Assembly: GCA_030550225.1 (NCBI GenBank)
Contig: JAUQPV010000080.1
Location: forward strand, 1-9,378
Length of the DNA stretch: 9,378 nucleotides
From: Acidobacteriota bacterium
GTDB taxonomy: Bacteria > Acidobacteriota > HRBIN11
Direction: 5' to 3'
Shown: in pieces, positions 1 through 5,000 of the stretch
Numbering within the stretch: the stretch's first letter is position 1
Layout: every line of letters begins with the position of its first letter
Notes under the pieces: model-generated
What the model was told of the DNA's origin: nothing
What the model saw: only the letters and a program-made list of their open reading frames with translations
Databases searched by the model: none
Translations under genes and position numbers: made by a program

Positions 1-627
1 GGCCCCGTCCCACCCGACCCGCAGGGCTTCCGAATCCGCTGGGACGGGTGGACGAACCGGCCGTGGAGCGACTTCTGCCGGAAGGACGGACAGGTCGCCA
101 TGTGCGTCGGGTGGGCGTACCTCTTTCAGGACCTCCGGGTCGAGGCCGTCGAGCGGACGCTCGGGCCGCCCGACTGGGGGGTCGTCCCGGTCGTGCTGCG
201 GCCGTGGGACTGCGGGGACCCGGAGCGGTACCTGGCGTGGCTTCCCTGGCCGTGGCTCCGGAGCCCCGTGCCGCCGGAGGCGGCCGACCCGGGGATGAAG
301 CTGGGGCTGGACATCCGGATGTTCCGGCCGGCGACCGAGGGGGCGCCGGCCGGCCTACCGCCGGCGGGGTACCTCGGGCGGGTCGTCTCGGCCGAGGCCA
401 CAGCCTCCGGGCGGCTTGTGCAGACGGCCTGGCGGCGGCCGCCGGCGGGAGACCTCTACGGGGGTCTGCCGCGGTGGGTCTTCGTCCTGCCGACAGGATA
501 CGCCGTCCCCCAGCCGGTTTTGTGGCCGAAGGGTTCGTTTGGACCCAACATCCGGGCGTGGAGGCCCTCGGAGGGGCGCACGGCCGTGCGCCCCTACCAG
601 CCGCTCGGGACCGGAGGCGGGCGATGA
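1..627 (+). CDS. C-terminal part of an unrecognised Trp-rich protein, first gene of the pilin operon (5' truncated)
   Basis: The frame is open from base 1 and ends at TGA 625-627, giving 208 visible residues. The codons before the first ATG at 100 already have the same strong G/C third-position bias, so the gene most likely begins upstream of the window; ATG 100 is the alternative start. The visible part has no membrane segment or prepilin signal. It contains about 13 tryptophans, many prolines, and Cys at residues 26, 35 and about 72. I recognise no family. The stop overlaps the ATG of the PilX-like gene (ATGA at 624-627), so it is in the same operon. By position it could be the soluble domain of a larger minor pilin or a tip-associated protein, which is inference. 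Coding status is well supported; function is not. Confidence 0.7.
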   Translation, partial: GPVPPDPQGFRIRWDGWTNRPWSDFCRKDGQVAMCVGWAYLFQDLRVEAVERTLGPPDWGVVPVVLRPWDCGDPERYLAWLPWPWLRSPVPPEAADPGMKLGLDIRMFRPATEGAPAGLPPAGYLGRVVSAEATASGRLVQTAWRRPPAGDLYGGLPRWVFVLPTGYAVPQPVLWPKGSFGPNIRAWRPSEGRTAVRPYQPLGTGGGR

Positions 628-1001
628 TAGAATGGAGATGCAATGAGCGGGGGATGGCCCTGATCGTCGTAGTGCTGGTATCGGTCACCGTCGGCATCCT
701 GCTGGTCGTCGTAGGGGTCCTCCTTCACGTGTCCCGGAGGGCGCAGGCTCGGCTTCAGGGCAGCATCCGGGAGGTTCAGTGTCAGGCGGACTTAGGGGCT
801 CGGGCGACCCCGTCCTGGGAGGCCGCCGGCCGCCCCGTTCTGGAAGATCCCTGGCTCCCCTGGACGGCCCCGCCGGGCCGGGGGGAAGCCTTGGACTTAG
901 GGGACGCCCGCCTGCGGGTCGTCCCGGCCGGTGACGAGGCGTTCGTGTATCTCGACGTCGGCGAGAAGGCCCACTGTGTGGGCGACCGGGTGACGCCCTG
1001 A
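624..1001 (+). CDS. PilX/GspK-like minor pseudopilin lacking Glu+5
   Basis: A 125-residue protein. ATG 624 is chosen because GGAGG at 613-617 lies 6 nt upstream and the start overlaps the previous stop. Residues 1-10 are a short charged leader ending in Arg-Gly. Cleavage after Gly10 would expose MALIVVVLV and a hydrophobic helix to about residue 35, which is a class III (prepilin peptidase) signal. Position +5 is Val15, not the usual Glu. Absence of Glu5 is known for the GspK and PilX tip-type minor pilins, which sit at the filament tip and need no Glu5-mediated docking. The remainder (about residues 37-125) is a small periplasmic domain with Cys53 and Cys118. It is much shorter than GspK (about 300 aa) and shorter than typical PilX, so the assignment rests on the N-terminus and the operon context. 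Confidence 0.75.
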   Translation: MIEWRCNERGMALIVVVLVSVTVGILLVVVGVLLHVSRRAQARLQGSIREVQCQADLGARATPSWEAAGRPVLEDPWLPWTAPPGRGEALDLGDARLRVVPAGDEAFVYLDVGEKAHCVGDRVTP

Positions 1002-1046
1002 ATAGGAGCCCCGGCCGGGCACCCCCACCGATTGGGTATATCAGGC

Positions 1047-1068
1047 ATCAGGGGAGCGAGCCCCTGAT
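1047..1068. repeat. Perfect 8-bp hairpin between the PilX-like and coiled-coil genes
   Basis: ATCAGGGG (1047-1054) and CCCCTGAT (1061-1068) form a perfect 8-bp stem with a 6-nt AGCGAG loop, in the 81-nt gap 1002-1082. No T-run follows, so it is not a standard intrinsic terminator. In the transcript it could dampen read-through, stabilise an RNA end, or simply be a repeat. It lies 14 nt before the start codon at 1083 and just upstream of that gene's GAGG ribosome binding site (1073-1076). Confidence 0.55.
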
Positions 1069-1082
1069 CCCCGAGGCAGTTT

Positions 1083-1472
1083 ATGGAGATCGCCGGTTGG
1101 GCTGGAATTTTGGCATCCTTATTGGGTTTGGCTTTAGCAGTGTATGGCGTCTTCTATAACGGACGGGCCAATCGAGTGCTGATGACTCGCCAACATGAAG
1201 ACGTCATGACCCTCCTTCAGCCCATCCGGGAGCAGGTGGCCCGTCAGCATGAGGACGCCATGGCCTTGTTACAGGCCATCCGGGAGGACACCCGGGTCAC
1301 TCGGGAGGAGGCCCGGCGGCAGCACGAGGATGCCGTAGCGTTGCTTCGAGCCATGCGGGAGGAGGCCCGGGAGGCCGAGCGACGGCACCAGGCCCTTATG
1401 GAGCGCCTGGCCGAGCTCATCGTGGCCGAGGGAGAGCGAACCCGACGGACCCTCGGGGGAGGCGCCTCATGA
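1083..1472 (+). CDS. Small membrane-anchored coiled-coil protein with three 15-residue repeats
   Basis: A 129-residue protein. The start is supported by GAGG at 1073-1076, 6 nt upstream. Residues about 5-25 form one hydrophobic transmembrane helix, followed by a charged helical domain rich in Glu, Arg, Gln and His. Within it, a unit of the form RQHED-xx-xLLxxxRE occurs at residues 36-50, 54-68 and 79-93. The spacings of 18 and 25 residues equal 11+7 and 11+7+7, as expected for a continuous coiled coil of hendecads and heptads. The stop (1470-1472) overlaps the next ATG, so it is translated with the pilin genes. About 18 of the first 33 codons end in G or C, clearly fewer than in neighbouring genes, hinting at a later insertion. 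No catalytic motif is seen. A scaffold or regulator of the membrane platform is possible but unsupported. Confidence 0.8.
   Translation: MEIAGWAGILASLLGLALAVYGVFYNGRANRVLMTRQHEDVMTLLQPIREQVARQHEDAMALLQAIREDTRVTREEARRQHEDAVALLRAMREEAREAERRHQALMERLAELIVAEGERTRRTLGGGAS
1458..1462 (+). promoter_or_regulatory. Ribosome binding site that favours the long-leader start at 1469
   Basis: GGAGG, within a GGGGGAGG run, sits 6 nt before ATG 1469. The alternative GTG start at 1598, inside the repeat element, has no comparable site. This favours translation through the heptamer repeat, so the repeat would be part of the prepilin leader. Confidence 0.6.
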
Positions 1473-1942
1473 GGAAGGAACCCCAGACTACGGACCCCAG
1501 ACTACAGACTACGGGCCACGGGCTCCGGACTTGCCCCGGCGAGAGACGGGTCGCTCTGAGCCGCCCGGGTGGGTCTGTTGTTCGTGGTCGGTGGTCCGTG
1601 GTCTCTTCGACCGGGACCACACTCCTGGAGGTCCTGGTCGCCCTGGCCGTCCTGGGCCTGGCCTTAGGGACGGTGGCCCTGGCTCTGGGGGCCTGGCACG
1701 GGCAGTACCGGCGGGCCGTGGCGGCGTGGCGGTGCCGGGAGGTGCTCGGGGCCGTGCGTCTGCAGGCGTCCGTCGGTCAGGTCGTCTGCGGGCGACCGGC
1801 TCGGGAGATTCAACGGGGTGCCTGTCGGGCGCGAGTCGGGGCAACGGCTGACTGCAGGAGCGTCCGGGTTGAGCTCCGGCTCGCCGGGCCGGGCGTGCAC
1901 GGGACGTATGAGGTCGAGATTCCGACGGAGAGCTTGCGATGA
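1469..1942 (+). CDS. GspI/PilV-like minor prepilin with repeat-expanded leader
   Basis: A 157-residue protein. ATG 1469 overlaps the previous stop (ATGA) and has GGAGG 6 nt upstream. The prepilin peptidase site is Gly49-Thr50, followed by TLLEVLVALAVLGLAL, with the expected Glu54 at +5 of the mature chain. The roughly 108-residue mature protein begins with the usual hydrophobic helix that packs in the filament core; a small domain with Cys89, Cys107, Cys119 and Cys129 follows. The 49-residue leader is long for this class because residues about 4-45 are encoded by a heptamer repeat element. A GTG at 1598 would give a normal 6-residue leader (MVSSTG) but lacks a good ribosome site. The role is inferred: a minor pilin in the tip complex, with the neighbouring PilW- and FimT-like proteins. 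Small size and position suggest GspI/PilV; GspH is less likely. Confidence 0.8.
   Translation: MRKEPQTTDPRLQTTGHGLRTCPGERRVALSRPGGSVVRGRWSVVSSTGTTLLEVLVALAVLGLALGTVALALGAWHGQYRRAVAAWRCREVLGAVRLQASVGQVVCGRPAREIQRGACRARVGATADCRSVRVELRLAGPGVHGTYEVEIPTESLR
1479..1603. repeat. Heptamer-array element 1 (GACYACG type), inside the GspI-like leader
   Basis: The left array, 1479-1534, reads as eight successive 7-mers: AACCCCA, GACTACG, GACCCCA, GACTACA, GACTACG, GGCCACG, GGCTCCG, GACTTGC. The right array, 1571-1603, has the same kind of unit on the opposite strand: GGGTC, TGTTGTT, CGTGGTC, GGTGGTC, CGTGGTC. The two arrays are separated by a GC-rich core (1535-1570) that also has fold-back potential. 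The whole element is translated as the leader of the prepilin at 1469 if the favoured start is correct. Confidence 0.8.
1927..1932 (+). promoter_or_regulatory. Ribosome binding site for the PilW-like gene
   Basis: GGAGAG lies 6 nt before ATG 1939, which overlaps the preceding stop as ATGA. It supports ATG 1939 over the in-frame GTG at 2014, which lies inside the heptamer repeat and has only GAGG at 2000-2003, 10 nt upstream. Confidence 0.55.
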
Positions 1943-3159
1943 AAAATAGACCCCAGACCTGCCGGGGTGTCCCGGTGGGCCTAAACAGGTCCGGGCTCCG
2001 AGGTCCGGGGTCGGTGGTCCGGGGTCGGTGGTCACGCCGGGGGACGACGCTCCTGGAGTTGCTCGTGGCGACGGCCCTGGCCGCCGGCGTCGTCCTTATC
2101 GCCGGGACGCTGTACCTCGCCGTCCTGGGGACGGAGCGGACGACGCGGGAGCTTCTGGGTTCGACGCCCAAGGCGGACGTCCTGGGACTGCTGGAGGACC
2201 TCTCGTCCTGTGGCGGGACGCCCGACTACCGGGTGACGTCGGACGGGGGCTTCCTCTGGTGGCGGCAGGCGGTGTGCGTCCGGGCGTACGTCCTGGACGT
2301 CCGCGGGACCGGGGGCGGGTCGTACGTCCTGCGGTTCCGGCAGGCGTCGGACACGGCCGCCCTGCGGGCGCTGCGGGCGCTGGCGGAAGGCGCCCTCTCC
2401 GGCGGCGGGAGCGGCGGGAAAGGCGGCGAGAAGCCACCGCCCTCCGGCTCCGTCGGGTGGGTCGAGGTCCGGACGGCGAACGCCTGTGCCTGCCGGGCCG
2501 ACTTCACGGCGGAGGCCCCGGACGCCTCCGAGCTCGCCGTCGTGTGTACTGACCCCCGGGGGAGTGGCCGGCCCGCGGCTTGCGCGCCGGCACCGGGCCC
2601 GGCGGAAGGCCGGCCTGTCCGGTATACGTTCCGGCCCGGGCCGTCGCCGGGCCCGGGCAAGGGGGCCGATACGTTCCTGTGGGAGGTCGTCGTCGTACCC
2701 CCCGGGGGACGGCTACCTGCGGAGGCGCCGAGCGTCGTCTCGCCCCAGGGCCTGTCGGTGGGCTTTCTTGTCGTCCCGGAGGCCCGGGACGTCCCGCCGG
2801 GAGAGCCCTTCCCGGGGGGCGTCGAGTGGCTCCCCCTGTACGTGCATCTGCCGAGCCCGACGCTGGAGGCGGGGGTGACGCTCACGGCGTGGGGGTCGCG
2901 GTACTTCGACCGGGACCCGGACCTGCCGGGAGCCGTGGGTCTGCTGACCCGGGACCTCGACGGGGACGGCGACGGAGAGCTGGAGGCCGACGAGGCGCCG
3001 GCCCGGCGGTTCGTGCCGGCCTCGGCCGTCGAGGGCTGGACGCTGTGGACGACGGGCTTTGGGCGGCTTCGCAAGACGGTGCCCGTCCGGTGCGGGCCGC
3101 GGGTCATCCCCGTCGGGGACACCCGAGAGTGCCGCTCGGCGGCGTTTCGACCCTTCTGA
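1939..3159 (+). CDS. PilW/GspJ-like large minor prepilin with EF-hand-like loop
   Basis: A 406-residue protein starting at ATG 1939 (ATGA overlap, GGAGAG 6 nt upstream). The prepilin site is Gly35-Thr36, then TLLELLVATALAAGVVLIAG, with Glu40 at +5. The long 35-residue leader is largely encoded by a heptamer repeat. Mature chain: N-terminal helix to about residue 64, then a large extracytoplasmic region with eight cysteines (91, 113, 183, 185, 203, 215, 385, 397) that could form disulfides. A Gly/Ser/Lys/Pro-rich linker occupies about 153-170 and a Gly/Pro-rich stretch about 218-241. Residues 341-352 (DGDGDGELEADE) match the 12-residue EF-hand calcium loop, with acids at 1, 3, 5, 9 and 12 and Gly at 6. 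PilW and GspJ are the larger minor pilins beneath the tip; this one is longer than most. It may act as a calcium-sensitive structural tip subunit, which is inference. Confidence 0.8.
   Translation: MKNRPQTCRGVPVGLNRSGLRGPGSVVRGRWSRRGTTLLELLVATALAAGVVLIAGTLYLAVLGTERTTRELLGSTPKADVLGLLEDLSSCGGTPDYRVTSDGGFLWWRQAVCVRAYVLDVRGTGGGSYVLRFRQASDTAALRALRALAEGALSGGGSGGKGGEKPPPSGSVGWVEVRTANACACRADFTAEAPDASELAVVCTDPRGSGRPAACAPAPGPAEGRPVRYTFRPGPSPGPGKGADTFLWEVVVVPPGGRLPAEAPSVVSPQGLSVGFLVVPEARDVPPGEPFPGGVEWLPLYVHLPSPTLEAGVTLTAWGSRYFDRDPDLPGAVGLLTRDLDGDGDGELEADEAPARRFVPASAVEGWTLWTTGFGRLRKTVPVRCGPRVIPVGDTRECRSAAFRPF
1949..2033. repeat. Heptamer-array element 2 (same word family as element 1), inside the PilW-like leader
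   Basis: The right array, 1985-2033, is seven consecutive 7-mers: ACAGGTC, CGGGCTC, CGAGGTC, CGGGGTC, GGTGGTC, CGGGGTC, GGTGGTC. The last four are a perfect 14-bp direct repeat (2006-2019 and 2020-2033). The left side keeps two opposite-strand units, GACCCCA and GACCTGC, at 1949-1962. The core contains a CCGGG...CCCGG fold-back at 1962-1975. The units match element 1 on the corresponding strands, and the element sits at the same place relative to the prepilin cleavage site. Confidence 0.8.
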
Positions 3160-3160
3160 G

Positions 3161-3213
3161 GGGCAAAGGGCAAAGAGCATAGGGCAAAGGGCAATGTTCT
3201 TTGCGCTATGCCC
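3161..3213. repeat. Heptamer-array element 3 (GGGCAAA type), filling the PilW-like/FimT-like gap
   Basis: The left array, 3161-3195, is five 7-mers: GGGCAAA, GGGCAAA, GAGCATA, GGGCAAA, GGGCAAT. The right array on the opposite strand is GTTC, TTTGCGC, TATGCCC at 3196-3213. Left and right can pair as a hairpin with a few mismatches (GAGCATA/GGGCAAA against TTTGCGC/TATGCCC). The element begins 2 nt after the PilW-like stop (3157-3159) and ends 5 nt before the GGGGAGG ribosome site of the next gene, so it accounts for almost all of the gap. Confidence 0.8.
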
Positions 3214-3220
3214 TTCCTGG

Positions 3221-3225
3221 GGAGG
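3221..3225 (+). promoter_or_regulatory. Ribosome binding site that favours the GTG start at 3233
   Basis: GGAGG, within GGGGAGG at 3219-3225, is 7 nt before GTG 3233. The alternative ATG at 3194 lies inside heptamer element 3 and has only weak purine-rich sequence before it. Confidence 0.55.
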
Positions 3226-3232
3226 TGGAGCC

Positions 3233-3655
3233 GTGCGGGGTATGACGCTCCTGGAGGTCCTGGTCGTCCTGTTCGTCTTGGGCCTCATCGTCGGCATGGG
3301 CCTGGCCCTGTGGCCGTCCCGGGCCGTCCGGGTCAAGACGGGCCTCGACGGGCTCGAAGAGCTCTGGCGGGCCCAGCGGCCCGGCGACTGCATGGAGTGG
3401 GCCGCCGACGTCCGGGAGGCCCGGTTCCGGCGGGGCGGCCCGCGGGGCGGCGTCTACGCACGGTGGAAGCTTCCGCCGGGGGCCTCGGGCGGGCGGCTCG
3501 CCTCCTTCTGCGACCGGGACGGCGTGCTGGTCGACCCCGGGGACGGTCGGGCCCTGGGGCGCGTCGTCTGCGCCGACCCGGGACCGCAGCTTCCGGGGTG
3601 GGGCGTCTGCCGGAGCCCTGTCGGGGGCGTCGTATTCCGAACGGTCGTGAGGTAG
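3233..3655 (+). CDS. GspH/FimT-like minor prepilin
   Basis: A 140-residue protein from GTG 3233. The prepilin site is Gly3-Met4, then TLLEVLVVLFVLGLIVGM, with Glu8 at +5. The predicted three-residue leader (Met-Arg-Gly) is very short for this class. Starting at ATG 3194 would give a 16-residue leader, partly translated from repeat element 3. The ribosome site favours the GTG, but this start is uncertain. After the N-terminal helix (to about residue 27) comes a small Arg/Gly-rich domain with Cys53, Cys93, Cys113 and Cys126, possibly two disulfides. Size and place suggest a GspH/FimT-type subunit of the minor-pilin complex with the two preceding prepilins. The stop codon TAG (3653-3655) forms the first three bases of heptamer element 4. 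Confidence 0.75.
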   Translation: MRGMTLLEVLVVLFVLGLIVGMGLALWPSRAVRVKTGLDGLEELWRAQRPGDCMEWAADVREARFRRGGPRGGVYARWKLPPGASGGRLASFCDRDGVLVDPGDGRALGRVVCADPGPQLPGWGVCRSPVGGVVFRTVVR

Positions 3656-3797
3656 CGAGGGGTGAATGGCGAACCATGGGACGTCGGCCCGCAGACCAGC
3701 GGCCTGCGTTCCCACAGGCAAGGACGCCTGCGCCATCATAACAACACGAGGAAACCGAGCTATCGTACTTTTCCGACTCGCCGTTGGCCATTCGCTA
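3653..3797. repeat. Heptamer-array element 4 (TGGCGAA type), spanning the FimT-like/GspF-like gap
   Basis: The left array, 3653-3673, is TAGCGAG, GGGTGAA, TGGCGAA. The right array, 3770-3797, is on the opposite strand: TTTCCGA, CTCGCCG, TTGGCCA, TTCGCTA, whose complements include TAGCGAA and TGGCCAA. The intervening 96 bp core (3674-3769) is not heptameric and has its own fold-back motifs. The left array overlaps the FimT-like stop. The right array ends 4 nt before the GAGG ribosome site (3802-3805) of the GspF gene. This 157-nt gap holds no gene that I can support. Confidence 0.7.
3702..3730. repeat. Alternating GCCTG/CAGGC/GCCTG hairpin segment in the core of element 4
   Basis: GCCTG (3702-3706), CAGGC (3715-3719) and GCCTG (3726-3730) can form either of two mutually exclusive 5-bp hairpins. 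GCCTGCG occurs as a direct repeat at 3702 and 3726. The stems are short, so a switching role is speculative. The segment could equally be a separate dispersed repeat captured inside the heptamer element. Confidence 0.35.
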
Positions 3798-3812
3798 TCT
3801 TGAGGATTTCCC

Positions 3813-4997
3813 ATGGGTCGGCGTGGCGTCGCTTACTGGCAGATACGGGTCCGGATCAGCGACTTGGTCGGCGGTCCTCAGGACACGGCCGTCGTACTGA
3901 TTCAGGGTACCCAGGAGGAGGCCTATCAACGGGCCATCCGGGTCTTCGGAAGCCAGCGGGTGATGGGGATTCAGAAAGTTCTCGGCGGTTTCTGGCGGCT
4001 TCGGCCTGGCGTCCGGGACCGATTGATGGTCCTGGAGATGTTCCGAGACTTTGCGGCCGAGGGCATCTCACCCTTACGGGCCATCGCGACGCGGCTTCCG
4101 ACGTTTCCACTACGAATCCGCCGAGTGCTGGCTCCGATCGCCGGGGCAGTCGCGGCTGGCTCTGGCTTAGGGGAAGCCCTGCGGTTTGCGGGGTTTCCGG
4201 ACCGGGAGGCCCGGCTGGTCGAGATCGGCGAGCGGTCCGGCCAGTTGGTCGAGCTTCTTGAGCGGACCATCGAGCTGGTCCACGAGACGGAAACTCTTCG
4301 GCAGACGCTCCTCACGGTGGCCATGTATCCGGCTTTGGTGGTCCTTGTGATGGGCGGTGTCGGGTGGATCTACCGCCTATTCGTCTTGAAGAACATCCAG
4401 CAGGTGATGGTTGAGATGGGGGGTAACCTGCCGTGGATGTCCCAGGCCTTAGTCGTGGCGATGGGGTGGTTTCCGGTCGCCGTCGGCACGGCGGTAGGAA
4501 TCGGGATCCTCTGGCGGCGGGCCCGGGCATGGCTGTTACGCCTACCGGGCCTCCGGTCCGTCGCCGAAATGATCGACGTGATGCGAACCCTCTGGGTCAT
4601 CGAAGCCGGCCTGGCGGCCAGCGACTCCCTGGACCGGTCCTTCGAGTATGCGGCCCGTCTGTGTCTAACGGAGCGGATGACCCAAGCGGCCCGGGCCATG
4701 GCCCGGTGGGCGCGAGGCGAGGAATCGGGGCGTGTCCCGATGTACGAGCGTCTCTTGGACGTCGGCTATCCGATGGACATGGCCGTCATCATGTCGACGG
4801 GTTACGAGACGGGGCGTTTGGAGGAGACCGTCCGCCGCCTGGCCCAGCGGTACCAGGTCAAGATTCGGGAAATGGCCCGTCGGATCGCTCAAGTGGCCGA
4901 GTACGGCCTGATTCTGGTAATCGGCCTGCTGGTCGGCGGGTCGGTCGCCAGTATCTACTCGACCATCTATCGGACCATCACTCGCTTCGGGGGCTGA
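3813..4997 (+). CDS. gspF: Type II secretion/type IV pilus inner-membrane platform protein, GspF/PilC family
   Basis: A 394-residue protein; ATG 3813 has GAGG at 3802-3805, 7 nt upstream. Two T2SSF repeats are visible. The first (about residues 68-190) carries the family signature, with GSGLGEAL at 116-123 and IGERSGQL at 138-145. The second (about 255-385) has MSTGYETGRLEE at 327-338. Three hydrophobic segments at about 166-187, 211-233 and 363-386 fit the usual three-helix topology. In the known systems this protein is the membrane platform on which the ATPase acts to move pilin subunits into the filament. Residues 1-65 form a cytoplasmic N-terminal domain. The gene is placed before the ATPase gene, 3 nt apart. 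The domain type is clear; whether the system is a pilus (PilC) or a secretion pseudopilus (GspF) cannot be decided here. Confidence 0.92.
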   Translation: MGRRGVAYWQIRVRISDLVGGPQDTAVVLIQGTQEEAYQRAIRVFGSQRVMGIQKVLGGFWRLRPGVRDRLMVLEMFRDFAAEGISPLRAIATRLPTFPLRIRRVLAPIAGAVAAGSGLGEALRFAGFPDREARLVEIGERSGQLVELLERTIELVHETETLRQTLLTVAMYPALVVLVMGGVGWIYRLFVLKNIQQVMVEMGGNLPWMSQALVVAMGWFPVAVGTAVGIGILWRRARAWLLRLPGLRSVAEMIDVMRTLWVIEAGLAASDSLDRSFEYAARLCLTERMTQAARAMARWARGEESGRVPMYERLLDVGYPMDMAVIMSTGYETGRLEETVRRLAQRYQVKIREMARRIAQVAEYGLILVIGLLVGGSVASIYSTIYRTITRFGG

Positions 4998-5000
4998 TCT

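Noticed and set aside
48..623. Upstream extension of the PilX-like frame
   Set aside because: This stretch is out of frame with the better-biased gene at 1-627. The start at 624 has a good ribosome site and gives a correct prepilin signal.
1037..1042. TATATC as a -10 promoter element before the coiled-coil gene
   Set aside because: The region 17 nt upstream is GC-rich with no -35-like sequence, and the gene fits as part of the operon.
1479..2033. CRISPR array interpretation of the repeats
   Set aside because: Units are 7 bp, degenerate and contiguous with no spacers, and they reverse orientation across the core.
2226..3194. Long minus-strand open frame antisense to the PilW-like gene
   Set aside because: Long antisense frames are common in GC-rich genes. 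The plus strand has the prepilin signal, the ribosome site and the operon context.
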